DNA of 64,000 nt, taken from the NCBI GenBank assembly GCA_964435285.1, contig CAYSYA010000006.1:59907-123906 (forward strand). The letters run 5' to 3'. This document shows, piece by piece, positions 7,698-17,523 of this stretch (position 1 is the stretch's first letter; each line of letters begins with the position of its first letter). The DNA is from GCA-2718035 sp964435285 (lineage in GTDB: Bacteria; Bacteroidota; Bacteroidia; Flavobacteriales; TMED113). The notes under the pieces were generated by a model. It searched no databases. It worked only from the letters and a program-made list of their open reading frames with translations, and was not told where the DNA came from. Position numbers and translations under genes: made by a program.

Positions 7698-8642
7698 ATG
7701 GATTTATCAATAATTATTCCACTTTATAATGAAAATGAGTCAATAATTACTTTGAGTCATGAAATTGAATCAGTTTGTAAAAAAAACAACCTCAAAAGTG
7801 AGGTTATATTTGTTAATGATGGTAGTACAGACAATTCATGGTTAAAAATTAAGGAAATTTGTGGTCAAAAATTCAGTAATGTATTATTCAGAGCAATAAA
7901 TTTTAGAAAAAATCTAGGAAAATCTAATGCTTTAAATGAGGGTTTTAAATATGCCATTGGAAAAGTTGTTATAACAATGGATGCAGATCTTCAAGATAAT
8001 CCTGTAGAAATTCCTAAGTTTTTTCATTTAATTTCTAATAAAAATTTTGATTTAGTTTGTGGTTGGAAAAAAAATAGAAAGGACCCAATTTCAAAAACTA
8101 TGCCTACTAAATTATTTAACTCTGTAACTAGGTTTTTTTCAGGAATAAATCTTCATGATTTTAATTGTGGGTTTAAAGCGTATAAGCTAAAAGTTGTTAG
8201 GAATATAAGTGTTTCAGGAGAAATGCACAGATATATTCCTTTAATTGTTAAAAGAAAAGGATTTAAGAATATTTGTGAAATAGAAGTTAATCATAGAGTA
8301 AGAGAACATGGAGTAAGTAAGTTTGGTGTTGAGCGTTTTAGTAATGGTTTTTTGGATTTACTAACAATTTTATTTTTAAATAAATTTGGGAATAGACCTA
8401 TGCATTTTTTTGGTCTCCTTGGGATTATATGTTTTGTTATTGGTTTTTGCATAGCAGTTTATTTTAGTTACGCAAAGCTATTTTTAAATTATTATAATAT
8501 GACTGACAGGCCATTGTTTTTTTTAGGGATACTTTCAATGATTATCGGTTCTCAATTTTTTTTAACTGGATTTTTAGCAGAGTTAGTAATAAGAAATAAG
8601 AGTGAAGAGTCAAATGAGATTTCAGAAAAAATTGGATTTTAA
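7698..8642 (+). CDS. family-2 glycosyltransferase, DPM1/ArnC-like
   Basis: This is an inverting GT-A transferase that probably moves a sugar from a nucleotide donor to a polyprenyl phosphate at the membrane. The 314-residue protein has the GT2 start (SIIIPLYNE), NDGSTD at 40-45 and a DAD metal site at 95-97. It ends with two C-terminal transmembrane helices (about 233-262 and 273-298), the architecture of ArnC, GtrB and DPM1. The acceptor and sugar cannot be read from sequence. It is followed after three bases by a second glycosyltransferase. Confidence 0.9.
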   Translation: MDLSIIIPLYNENESIITLSHEIESVCKKNNLKSEVIFVNDGSTDNSWLKIKEICGQKFSNVLFRAINFRKNLGKSNALNEGFKYAIGKVVITMDADLQDNPVEIPKFFHLISNKNFDLVCGWKKNRKDPISKTMPTKLFNSVTRFFSGINLHDFNCGFKAYKLKVVRNISVSGEMHRYIPLIVKRKGFKNICEIEVNHRVREHGVSKFGVERFSNGFLDLLTILFLNKFGNRPMHFFGLLGIICFVIGFCIAVYFSYAKLFLNYYNMTDRPLFFLGILSMIIGSQFFLTGFLAELVIRNKSEESNEISEKIGF

Positions 8643-8645
8643 ATT

Positions 8646-9764
8646 TTGAAAAAAGTAATTATAATTTCACCGGCTTACCCTCTCAGGGGTGGAATTTCAG
8701 AAAGTACAGAACTGTTATATAAAGAGTATTTAAAAAAAGGTATTGACTGTCAAATAATTTCATACAGCTTACAGTACCCAAGATTTCTTTTCCCAGGAAA
8801 AAATCAAACTACTATTGATGACAAAAAAAAGGATTATAATATTAAATCAATATTAAATTCAATCAATCCATTTTCGTGGTATCGTACTTCTAAATATATA
8901 ATTTCAAAAAAACCTGACTATGTAGTATTTAGATTTTGGAATCCTTTTTTTTCTATTTGTTTGGGATTTATAGCTTATTATTTAAATACTTTAAATAAAG
9001 TAGGTTGGGTAGATAACGTATACCCACATAAAAAAATTCCATTTCAAAAAATTCTTATCAAATTTTTTATAAATAAAATGGATGCCTTTTTAGTAATGTC
9101 TAAATCAGTTAAGTCTGATTTACAGAGTTTTAAAAGAAGTACTCCAATTCATATTTCTAATCACCCCTTATATAATAATTTTGGTTCAGTAATAAAAAAA
9201 GATTTTGCACAAAAAAAATTAAACCTTGACCCAAATTTTAATTATATTTTATTTTTTGGTTTTATAAGAAAGTATAAAGGATTGGATTTACTGTTAGATG
9301 CAATGAGTAGTAATTATATTAAAGAAAGTAAGATTAAGTTAATAATAGCAGGAGAATTTTATGAAAATGAAAAAATTTACAGAAAAAAAATCCGTGATTT
9401 AAACATATCAAAATATGTTATTATTTTCAATAATTATATTAAAAATGATGAGGTAAGTAAGTTTTTTTGTTCTTCTGATATTGTTGTTCAGCCATATATT
9501 TCTGCTACACAAAGTGGTGTATCAATGATAGCTTTTCACTTTAACAAACCTGTTTTAGCTACAGATGTTGGTGGGTTAAGTGATTATATTAAAAATAAAC
9601 AAAACGGATATATTGTTGAACCAAATCCTCAAGCAATAGTTGATTCATTAAAAGATTATTTTGATCATAAAAGAGAATTAAATTTTAAAGAAGAAATTAA
9701 ACAAACTAAAAAACAATATTCTTGGTCTAAATTAGTTGACAAATTTGAAGACATTTTTAAATGA
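8646..9764 (+). CDS. family-4 type glycosyltransferase
   Basis: The 372-residue GT-B protein has an N-terminal acceptor half and a C-terminal nucleotide-sugar half with FFGFIRKYKGLDLLLDA near residues 202-218. The segment QPYISATQSGVSMIAF, followed by PVLATDVGG, is the usual donor-binding region of GT4. It starts with TTG followed by two Lys codons, and there is no in-frame ATG near. The TTG is three bases after the stop of the upstream glycosyltransferase. The product is probably a surface polysaccharide or glycolipid, but the substrate is unknown. Confidence 0.88.
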   Translation: MKKVIIISPAYPLRGGISESTELLYKEYLKKGIDCQIISYSLQYPRFLFPGKNQTTIDDKKKDYNIKSILNSINPFSWYRTSKYIISKKPDYVVFRFWNPFFSICLGFIAYYLNTLNKVGWVDNVYPHKKIPFQKILIKFFINKMDAFLVMSKSVKSDLQSFKRSTPIHISNHPLYNNFGSVIKKDFAQKKLNLDPNFNYILFFGFIRKYKGLDLLLDAMSSNYIKESKIKLIIAGEFYENEKIYRKKIRDLNISKYVIIFNNYIKNDEVSKFFCSSDIVVQPYISATQSGVSMIAFHFNKPVLATDVGGLSDYIKNKQNGYIVEPNPQAIVDSLKDYFDHKRELNFKEEIKQTKKQYSWSKLVDKFEDIFK

Positions 9765-10360
9765 TAAATATGTATCGATTTTTTTTTATTATAATTCTAT
9801 TATTTTTTCAATCTTTTTCTCAAAATCAATATTCTGAAAATGGAAACAGAGATGGTTTGTGGAGAGGTTATTATGAATCTGGAGAGTTGAAATATGAAGG
9901 TTCTTTTGATGACGGAATTGAAGTAGGACTATTTAGGTATTATTATAAATCAGGAAATTTAGAAAAAGAGCTATTTTATATTGAAAGTGGTCTCAGGGCA
10001 CGGGTAAGAATATATTATTCAAATAAAAATATAAAAACAATGGGTGAATATTGTTTGAAAAAAAGATGTGGAACTTGGGAATATTTTGATGATTTGGGAA
10101 ATATAATACTAAAAGAAAATTATATTGATGATGTTTTAAATGGTTCTTATTTTGTGTACTTAAATGGAAAATTAAGTGATGTTTATAATTATAATGACGG
10201 TAAAAAAAATGGTCTTGCAAAATCTTTTTTTTTATCAGGTAAAATAAAAAATATTAAAAATTATAAAAATGATAAATTAGATGGCAAGTACGAAATATTT
10301 AATGAAAAAGGAGAGCTGATAGAGAAGTTAAATTATTCAAATGGATATTTAGATTATTAA
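9761..10360 (+). CDS. secreted MORN-like (YwqK-type) repeat protein
   Basis: The 199-residue protein has a signal peptide (about 20 residues, ending SFSQ), then about seven short repeats of the type NGKKNGLWxxYYxSGxLKxExxYxxG. Examples are DGLWRGYYESGELKYEGSF and NGLAKSFFLSGKIKNIKNY. This repeat is the one labelled YwqK antitoxin or MORN_2 in databases, though no toxin is next to it and an antitoxin role is not supported here. Its ATG overlaps the stop of the preceding glycosyltransferase. Probably a periplasmic or surface protein of unknown role. Confidence 0.85.
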   Translation: MINMYRFFFIIILLFFQSFSQNQYSENGNRDGLWRGYYESGELKYEGSFDDGIEVGLFRYYYKSGNLEKELFYIESGLRARVRIYYSNKNIKTMGEYCLKKRCGTWEYFDDLGNIILKENYIDDVLNGSYFVYLNGKLSDVYNYNDGKKNGLAKSFFLSGKIKNIKNYKNDKLDGKYEIFNEKGELIEKLNYSNGYLDY

Positions 10361-10362
10361 TT

Positions 10363-11307
10363 ATGATTAAAACTAAAATAACTGAATTATTTAAAATTAA
10401 TTTCCCAATTATTCAAGCAGGAATGGTTTGGTGTAGTGGTTGGAAGTTGGCTTCAGCTGTTAGTAATTCTGGTGGATTAGGTATTATAGGTTCTGGTTCA
10501 ATGTATCCTGAGGTATTAAAATTACATATCAAAAAATGTAAACAGGCAACAAAAAATAACTTTGCTGTAAACATTCCTCTTCTATATCCTAATATTGATA
10601 GTCACATTGACACTGTAATTAAAGAAAAAGTTCCTATAGTATTTACATCAGCTGGAAATCCAAATATTTGGACGAAAAAATTAAAAGAGAAAGGAATTAT
10701 TGTTGTTCATGTTGTGTCAAATTTAAAGTTTGCATTAAAGGCTAAGGAGGCAGGTGTAGATGCTATCGTTGCTGAGGGATTTGAGGCCGGAGGTCATAAT
10801 GGTTTAAATGAAAATACAACTTTCTGTTTGTTACCTTTGATAAAAAAACATATTAGTATTCCTTTAATTGCAGCTGGTGGAATTGGTACTGGTAAAACTA
10901 TGTTTGCCGCAATGTCTTTAGGAGCTGATGGTGTTCAAATTGGAAGCAGATTTGTTTTATCTGATGAAAGTTCTGCTCATATCAATTTTAAAAATGCAAT
11001 CATTCAAGCTAATGATGGTGACACCTTATTAACTTTAAAGGAAATTACTCCCGTAAGATTGATAAAAAATAAATTTTATGATAAAATAAAAAATGCATAT
11101 TTTAATAAAAGTAATATTGAAGATTTAAAAGAAATTTTGGGAAAGGGAAGAGCAAAAAAAGGAATGTTTGAGGGTGATATAGATGAAGGTGAGCTAGAAA
11201 TAGGTCAAATTTCTAGCTATCTAGACTCTTTGATGCCTGCCAAAGAAATAATTAAAGAAATAATCAGTGATTTTTATAACACAAGAAATAAATTAAATGA
11301 ATATTAA
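10363..11307 (+). CDS. nitronate monooxygenase family protein
   Basis: This FMN-dependent TIM-barrel enzyme of 314 residues oxidises alkyl nitronates, or is a related flavoenzyme. Signatures are PIIQAGMVW near the N-terminus, NIPL, the block EGFEAGGHNG that carries the conserved His, AAGGIGTG and GADGVQIGSRF at the phosphate site. It starts two bases after the repeat-protein stop and overlaps the next gene by 11 bases, so it is embedded in an operon. True substrate in Bacteroidota is uncertain. Confidence 0.9.
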   Translation: MIKTKITELFKINFPIIQAGMVWCSGWKLASAVSNSGGLGIIGSGSMYPEVLKLHIKKCKQATKNNFAVNIPLLYPNIDSHIDTVIKEKVPIVFTSAGNPNIWTKKLKEKGIIVVHVVSNLKFALKAKEAGVDAIVAEGFEAGGHNGLNENTTFCLLPLIKKHISIPLIAAGGIGTGKTMFAAMSLGADGVQIGSRFVLSDESSAHINFKNAIIQANDGDTLLTLKEITPVRLIKNKFYDKIKNAYFNKSNIEDLKEILGKGRAKKGMFEGDIDEGELEIGQISSYLDSLMPAKEIIKEIISDFYNTRNKLNEY

Positions 11308-12535
11308 TTTTGATTTTTTTACTTTAGAAAATGGCTTGAAAGTGGTTTTACATTTTGATTCAAATAGTAATGTTGTAACTACAAATATGCTATATAACGT
11401 AGGATCTAAAGATGAAAGTCCTGATTGTACTGGACTTGCTCATTTTTTCGAGCATTTGATGTTTTCTGGAACTAAAAGGCATCCTAGATTTGATACTTTT
11501 CTTGAAAAAGTAGGCGCTCAAAATAATGCTTTTACTAGCAGTGATATAACCAATTACTATATTACTGTACCTTCTAATAATTTAGAGCACGCTTTATACA
11601 TTGAAAGCGATAGAATGTTAAATTTAAATGTTTCTCAAAATAATCTTGATGTTCAGAAAAATGTGGTTATTGAAGAATTCAAGCAAATTTATTTAAATCA
11701 ACCGTACGGTGACATACATTTAATATTAAGGGATGCTTCATATAATCATCATCCATACAACTGGTGTCCAATAGGTAAAGAGATCTCTCACATTGAAAAA
11801 TTTAATCTTGATATTGTAAGTCAATTTTACAAAAACTTTTATTCACCAAGTAATGCCGTATTGGTGGTTGCTGGAAATATTGATTTAAATAAAACAAAAA
11901 AATTAATATCAAAGTATTTTTCATTTATTCCTTATCGAGAGGTTAAAAGAAGTTATTATCAATCAGAACCCAAAAAAATAGAAAAAGTTGAGCTGAAAAT
12001 CCAAAAAGATGTTCCGTCTAAATGTATAGCTTTAGCATTTCATATGGGACCTAGGCTAAATAAGAACTTTTATGCTTCAAAATTAATTTCTCTTATATTA
12101 TCATCTGGGGTTTCATCCAGATTGTACAATAATTTGGTAAAAAAAGAAAAGGTATTTAGTAAAATACAAACTTATCTAGGAGAAGATTTTGATTCTAGTT
12201 TGTTCTATATCAAAGGTTTTTTAAATGATAATATCGATTATTTAAAAGCTGAAGAAAGCGTTTTTAATGAATTGAATTTGTTGCAAAGTAAATTAATCAC
12301 TGAACAAGAATTAATAAAAGTTAAAAATAAAAATGAAACATCATTACATTTTTCATTACTCAATAATTCGTATAAGGCAGTTGATTTAGCTATAGGTTCT
12401 ATTTTAAATAATCCAAATTTAATTAATGATGACTTTTCTAAATATAAATCGGTTTCTGTTGATGATATACAAGCTGAATCAAAAAAGATTTTTCATCCAA
12501 CTAATTGCACATCACTATATTACGGAAAAATGTAA
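11297..12535 (+). CDS. M16 zinc peptidase, catalytic subunit
   Basis: The 412-residue protein carries the inverted zinc site HFFEH at residues 49-53 and the downstream glutamates VVIEEFKQ at about 126-127 that complete the HxxEH...E signature. This marks it as the active partner of an M16B-type peptidase. There is no signal peptide. Unlike many Bacteroidota, where M16 subunits are secreted, this pair may be cytoplasmic. The next gene, starting at the base after its stop, encodes the companion subunit. Confidence 0.92.
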   Translation: MNINFDFFTLENGLKVVLHFDSNSNVVTTNMLYNVGSKDESPDCTGLAHFFEHLMFSGTKRHPRFDTFLEKVGAQNNAFTSSDITNYYITVPSNNLEHALYIESDRMLNLNVSQNNLDVQKNVVIEEFKQIYLNQPYGDIHLILRDASYNHHPYNWCPIGKEISHIEKFNLDIVSQFYKNFYSPSNAVLVVAGNIDLNKTKKLISKYFSFIPYREVKRSYYQSEPKKIEKVELKIQKDVPSKCIALAFHMGPRLNKNFYASKLISLILSSGVSSRLYNNLVKKEKVFSKIQTYLGEDFDSSLFYIKGFLNDNIDYLKAEESVFNELNLLQSKLITEQELIKVKNKNETSLHFSLLNNSYKAVDLAIGSILNNPNLINDDFSKYKSVSVDDIQAESKKIFHPTNCTSLYYGKM

Positions 12536-13843
12536 ATGAAAACTCCAAAAATAAATAATATCAACAAGCCTGTTTTTTTAAGACCGAAAAAAGGTTATGT
12601 TTTTCAAAATATTCCAGTATACTTTTTTCCTGATAATAATACTTCAATTACAGGAATAGAATTTTTATTTGAAATTGATTCTTCAATTTTAAATAAAAAT
12701 TCAGCTTTATCTCTTTCCTCTGTGAACTCTTATTTAACATGTGGTACGAATAAAATGACTGAATTTGAAATAAATAAAAAAATAGACTCTTTTGGGGCAT
12801 ATATCTCGAAGAATTACAATAGAAGACATTTTGAGCTTTCCTTACATACATTATCTAATACAATTTCAAGTGTTTTGCCAGTTATGACCGATTGTATTTT
12901 TAATTCAATTTTCCCTGAGGAAGTAATAAAAAATAAATTAGATAATGAAAAAAAATCATTTATTATTTCTTCAACTAAAGTTACTGAAAAAGCAAAAATA
13001 AAATTTAAAGAAATTTTATACGGAAATGATCACGTCTTTGGAAAAAAAACAGAATTAAATGATTTTAATAATTTAAACTCAAATATTTTAAATAATATTC
13101 ACTCAAATATTTGTTGCTTTCAAGTTGAGAAAAACAAAAATTTTGTTTCTAATTTAAATATTTTAATTTCAGGAGATTATCCAAAAAATATTATTAGAAT
13201 TTTAGAAGATAACCTACCTAAATCACTTCAAATTAATTCATTTCAAAAACTAGAATCAGTTGACAAAAGAAGTTCTTCTTGTCATTATATAGTTAAAGAT
13301 AAGGCCCTTCAAACTGCTTTCAGAATTGGTAGAATTCTACCCGGTCATTCTCACTGTGATTTTTTTGGCTTAAAAGTATTAATTACAATTTTAGGTGGAT
13401 ATTTTGGTTCTAGATTAATGACTAATATTAGAGAGGAAAAAGGTTATACTTATGGAATAGGTGCATATTTATTGACTGAAAAAAATTATAGTGAATTAAA
13501 TATTGTTACTGAAGCTGGCTCGAAATATACAAAGCAAGTTTATTCAGAAATTGTTAAAGAAATTAAAAATTTAAGTGAGAATAGTATTTCATTTTCAGAA
13601 CTCAGTAGGGTAAAATCTTATATGCTTGGTTCTATTTTGCATAATTGTAACGGTTTATTTCCTCAAGTTAGCGTATTTAAAGATTTAAAAAAACATGATT
13701 CTAATTTTAATTTTTTAGAAAAATTAAATTTTGAAATAAACAGCATTACTCCCTCTAAAATCAAATATTTAGCAAATAAATATTTAAATGTCGATGATAT
13801 TAGTTTTGTTGCTTGCGGACCCAAGGAAGAAAAAATATGGTAA
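12536..13843 (+). CDS. M16 peptidase family, non-catalytic partner subunit
   Basis: The 435-residue protein has the M16 fold but no HxxEH. It keeps the C-terminal signature GSRLMTNIREEKGYTYGIGAY at about 291-311, whose Arg and Tyr bind substrate in heterodimeric M16B enzymes. Together with the preceding HxxEH protein it should form the two-chain peptidase. The start codon abuts the upstream stop. No signal peptide is seen. Confidence 0.88.
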   Translation: MKTPKINNINKPVFLRPKKGYVFQNIPVYFFPDNNTSITGIEFLFEIDSSILNKNSALSLSSVNSYLTCGTNKMTEFEINKKIDSFGAYISKNYNRRHFELSLHTLSNTISSVLPVMTDCIFNSIFPEEVIKNKLDNEKKSFIISSTKVTEKAKIKFKEILYGNDHVFGKKTELNDFNNLNSNILNNIHSNICCFQVEKNKNFVSNLNILISGDYPKNIIRILEDNLPKSLQINSFQKLESVDKRSSSCHYIVKDKALQTAFRIGRILPGHSHCDFFGLKVLITILGGYFGSRLMTNIREEKGYTYGIGAYLLTEKNYSELNIVTEAGSKYTKQVYSEIVKEIKNLSENSISFSELSRVKSYMLGSILHNCNGLFPQVSVFKDLKKHDSNFNFLEKLNFEINSITPSKIKYLANKYLNVDDISFVACGPKEEKIW

Positions 13844-13851
13844 AAGTCACG

Positions 13852-13881
13852 TTGTATAACATAAGAAAATTTATATTTTTG
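13852..13881 (+). promoter_or_regulatory. promoter of guaB
   Basis: TTG at 13852-13854 and TATTTTTG at 13874-13881 are separated by 19 bases, matching the Bacteroidetes TTTG-N19-TAnnTTTG arrangement. The guaB start is 18 bases downstream. Confidence 0.7.
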
Positions 13882-13898
13882 CAATCAATTAATTAGTT

Positions 13899-15365
13899 AT
13901 GTTAAAAGGTAAAAAAATTATTTCTGAAGGTTTGGCGTTTGATGACGTTTTAGTAGTTCCTTCATATTCTGATATTTTACCCAAAGATGTAGATATTTCA
14001 ACACATTTCTCAAAAAATATTAAGCTAAATATTCCAATTGTCTCAGCAGCTATGGATACTGTTTCTGAATCCTCAATGGCTATTGCTTTAGCTAGAGAAG
14101 GTGGTATTTCTGTCATACATAAAAATTTATCAGTTGATGAACAAGTGGCTCAGGTTAATATTGTAAAAAGAGCTGAAAGTGGAATGATAATTAATCCCAT
14201 TACTATTTTTGAAAATTCTTTAGTAGAGGATGCAAAAAATATAATGAATAAATACAAAATTGGAGGGATTCCTGTTTTGTCATCTGAAAAAAAATTGGTT
14301 GGAATTGTAACTAATAGAGATTTAAGATTTGAAAAAAATAATAAAAAATCTATAAAGTCTATTATGACCTCATCTTCACTTATAACTTCCACAAAAAATA
14401 TCTCGTTAAGTGATGCTGAAATTATTTTACAAAAAAATAAAATAGAAAAATTACCAATCATTAATTCCAATAATGAATTAGTTGGATTAATTACTTTTCG
14501 TGACATTATGAAGGTAAAAAAACAGCCTAATGCATGTAAAGACGATCATGGAAGATTGCGTGTTGCTGCTGCAATTGGAGTTGGAGAGAAAGGAATTAGC
14601 AGGTGTTCTGCACTAGTTGAAGCGGGTGTAGATGCTGTTGTAATTGATACAGCTCATGCTCATTCAAAATTAGTTGTTGAAACTTTGACAGAAATTAAAA
14701 AGAAATTTCAAAACATTGATTGTGTAGTTGGTAACATTGCCACACCCGAAGCTGCTCGATTATTGATTAAAAATTATGCAGATGGTGTGAAAATAGGAAT
14801 TGGTCCCGGCTCTATATGTACTACTAGAGTTGTTTCTGGCATTGGAGTTCCCCAATTATCTGCTATCAGTAATATTTTTTCTGAACTTAAAAATAACAAA
14901 ATCCCATTAGTTGCTGACGGAGGAATAAGATTTTCTGGAGATATTGTTAAAGCTATTGTTGCTGGTGCAGACACTGTTATGTTAGGATCTTTACTGGCAG
15001 GTTTAGAAGAGTCACCTGGCCAAACTATAATTTTTGAGGGAAGAAAATTTAAATCATACAGAGGAATGGGTTCTATAGAAGCTATGCAATCAGGTTCTAG
15101 TGATAGATACTTCCAAGATCATAAAAAAGATAATTCTAAGCTTGTGCCTGAGGGTATAGTAGGAAGGGTTCCTTACAAAGGTAAACTATCAGAATCAATT
15201 TTTCAGTACATTGGTGGTTTGAGAGCTGGAATGGGTTATTCTGGTTCAAAAAATATAAATGACTTAAAATCAGCTAAATTTATAAAAATTAGTTCTGCTA
15301 GTATGAAGGAAAGTCATCCGCACAATGTAACTATAACTAGAGAAGCTCCTAATTATTCAAGATAA
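13899..15365 (+). CDS. guaB: inosine-5'-monophosphate dehydrogenase
   Basis: GuaB oxidises IMP to XMP with NAD, the committed step to GMP. The 488-residue protein has the split TIM barrel with a CBS (Bateman) module at about 95-208. The catalytic cysteine is C307 in GIGPGSICTTR. The flap block EGIVGRVPYKG and the mobile segment YFQDHKKDNS are present. Length is normal. It has its own promoter and is followed after ten bases by the peptidyl-prolyl isomerase gene. Confidence 0.97.
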   Translation: MLKGKKIISEGLAFDDVLVVPSYSDILPKDVDISTHFSKNIKLNIPIVSAAMDTVSESSMAIALAREGGISVIHKNLSVDEQVAQVNIVKRAESGMIINPITIFENSLVEDAKNIMNKYKIGGIPVLSSEKKLVGIVTNRDLRFEKNNKKSIKSIMTSSSLITSTKNISLSDAEIILQKNKIEKLPIINSNNELVGLITFRDIMKVKKQPNACKDDHGRLRVAAAIGVGEKGISRCSALVEAGVDAVVIDTAHAHSKLVVETLTEIKKKFQNIDCVVGNIATPEAARLLIKNYADGVKIGIGPGSICTTRVVSGIGVPQLSAISNIFSELKNNKIPLVADGGIRFSGDIVKAIVAGADTVMLGSLLAGLEESPGQTIIFEGRKFKSYRGMGSIEAMQSGSSDRYFQDHKKDNSKLVPEGIVGRVPYKGKLSESIFQYIGGLRAGMGYSGSKNINDLKSAKFIKISSASMKESHPHNVTITREAPNYSR

Positions 15366-15375
15366 AACTATAATT

Positions 15376-17472
15376 ATGAAACAATTTTTATTAATATTTT
15401 TATTTACTTTTTCTTTTCTATTTTCACAAGATAAACATCTAATGAAAATTGGGGACAACCTTATTTTTCCAGATGAATTCTTAAATATTTATAATAAAAA
15501 TAGAACAGATGCTGATACAGTTTTAAAAGCTGATGAAATTGATGAGTACATAAATTTATTTATCAATTTTAAGTTAAAAGTAATTGAAGCTGAATCTTTA
15601 GGAATGGACACTCTAACATCATTTAAAAAAGAATTAGCAGGATACAGAAATCAATTAAGTAAATCTTATTTAAATGACACAAAAGTAACTGAAGAGCTAT
15701 TAAAAGAAGCATATGAAAGATTGAAATATGAAATTAATGCTAGTCATATATTAATTACTCTTGACCCCTCTGCAACACCTGAAGACACCTTAAAGGCTTA
15801 CAATAAAATAAACAGCATTAGAAAAGAATTTTATAACGGAGCGAGCTTTGAGACTTTAGCTGTAAAATATTCAGAAGATCCATCTGTTGCAAATAATAAA
15901 GGATTATTGGGTTATTTTTCTGCATTAAGAATGGTATATCCATTTGAATCTGCTGCGTACAATACCAATAAAGGAGAAGTATCTAAACCTGTTAGAACAA
16001 GTTTTGGATATCATATTTTAAAAGTTAATGATATTAGAAATTCTAGAGGAGATGTTAAAGTGGCTCATATAATGTTGGTTAAAGATAAAAAGACAGGAAG
16101 CGATTCAATTGCAAGAAAAAAAATATACGAAATACATAATCTTTTAACCAATGGAGATAATTTTGAAGATTTAGCAAAAAAATATTCTGATGATAAAAAA
16201 TCTGGTTCAAAAGGTGGTGAGCTAGATTGGTTTGGTGTGACAAATAAAGTTAATATGTATGAGACTTTCTCTAATGCATCTTTTAATCTGATAAATATTG
16301 GTGATATTTCTGAACCAATAAAAACACCTGCTGGTTGGCATATAATTAAATTATTAGATAAAAAACCTCTTCCTAGTTTTACTGATATTGAATCTAATTT
16401 AAAATCTAGAGTTGAAAAGGATTCTAGGTCACAAAAAAGCAGAGACGCTTTAATTAAAAGATGTAAAGAATTTTATTCATTTGAAGAAAGTAAAAAGTAT
16501 TTAAATATCTTTTATAAAATTTCAAGCGAAGATATTTTACAAGCAAAAAACTCATCTGATTTCTTAAAGAAATCTAACAAAAATTTATTTAGTTTAAGTT
16601 TCAATGAGACAATTAAATTATTTAAACAAAAAGATTTTTCGGAGTTTATAATTAATTTCAAAAATAGCTTTAGAGGAAAAGAAAATTCAAAATTATTGAT
16701 TGATGAGTTATACAGAATGTTTGTTGAGCAAAGTATTATTAATTTTGAAAACAAAAATTTAGAATTAAGATATCCTGAGTTTTCTCTTCTAATGGACGAA
16801 TATCATGATGGTATTCTTTTATTTGATTTAATGAATGAGAGAGTTTGGTCTAAAGCTGTAAAGGACACTTCGGGTCTAAATCAATTTTATAATTCTTTAA
16901 TTAACAATTCAAAATCTGAAAAGTATTTCAATCCTGAAAGAGTTGTCAAAAAAGTTTATGAAACTTATGACGAAAATAATAACAAGAAGTTATTGAGATA
17001 TATATCAAGAGGACTTACTGATCAATTAATTGATAAAAAACTTAATAAGGAATCTAATCTTAATTTAAAAATTTATGAGGAAGTTATTCCTATTAAAGAA
17101 ATTTCAAATTTTAAGTCAAGTTACTTTTCGGAGGGAGTTTTTTATTTAAATGTATTAACAGATACTCTAAAAAAATCTCCAAAACCTTTATCTGAAATCA
17201 AGGGACTAGTTATTTCTGAGTATCAAAATTTATTAGAGGAAGAGTGGTTAACCTTATTAAAGAAAAAATATGAAATCGAAATTAATAAAAATGTACTTAA
17301 ATTATTAAAAGAAAATAGATTAGAAGAGTTAATTAATAAAGATAAAGTATCAAAAAATATACCTGAATATAATGGAAGTTTTTCTCAAGCATACAGAAAA
17401 GCAGTTAGAGATTTAGGTTCTTCAAAAGATAATTACTTTATTTGGAGAGGTAATGTTTATACTACAGAGTAA
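15376..17472 (+). CDS. periplasmic parvulin-type peptidyl-prolyl isomerase, long form
   Basis: This 698-residue exported folding factor has a signal peptide ending FLFSQ, a SurA-like N-terminal helical part, and two rotamase domains. The first is at about 115-215 (ASHILI, GYFSALRMVYPFE, SFGYHILKV). The second is at about 225-325 (VAHIMLV, LDWFG, AGWHIIKL). About 370 C-terminal residues are helical and Lys/Glu-rich with no domain I recognise. It probably assists outer-membrane protein folding together with the following SurA-like gene. Confidence 0.88.
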   Translation: MKQFLLIFLFTFSFLFSQDKHLMKIGDNLIFPDEFLNIYNKNRTDADTVLKADEIDEYINLFINFKLKVIEAESLGMDTLTSFKKELAGYRNQLSKSYLNDTKVTEELLKEAYERLKYEINASHILITLDPSATPEDTLKAYNKINSIRKEFYNGASFETLAVKYSEDPSVANNKGLLGYFSALRMVYPFESAAYNTNKGEVSKPVRTSFGYHILKVNDIRNSRGDVKVAHIMLVKDKKTGSDSIARKKIYEIHNLLTNGDNFEDLAKKYSDDKKSGSKGGELDWFGVTNKVNMYETFSNASFNLINIGDISEPIKTPAGWHIIKLLDKKPLPSFTDIESNLKSRVEKDSRSQKSRDALIKRCKEFYSFEESKKYLNIFYKISSEDILQAKNSSDFLKKSNKNLFSLSFNETIKLFKQKDFSEFIINFKNSFRGKENSKLLIDELYRMFVEQSIINFENKNLELRYPEFSLLMDEYHDGILLFDLMNERVWSKAVKDTSGLNQFYNSLINNSKSEKYFNPERVVKKVYETYDENNNKKLLRYISRGLTDQLIDKKLNKESNLNLKIYEEVIPIKEISNFKSSYFSEGVFYLNVLTDTLKKSPKPLSEIKGLVISEYQNLLEEEWLTLLKKKYEIEINKNVLKLLKENRLEELINKDKVSKNIPEYNGSFSQAYRKAVRDLGSSKDNYFIWRGNVYTTE

Positions 17473-17523
17473 TTTCCTCAATTTTCTTAATAAAATTTGT
17501 ATATTAAAAGCATAAATAACTAT

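Noticed and set aside
9761..10360. Toxin-antitoxin system (YwqK antitoxin label)
   Set aside because: The repeats match the family that carries that label, but the protein is secreted and there is no toxin gene beside it.
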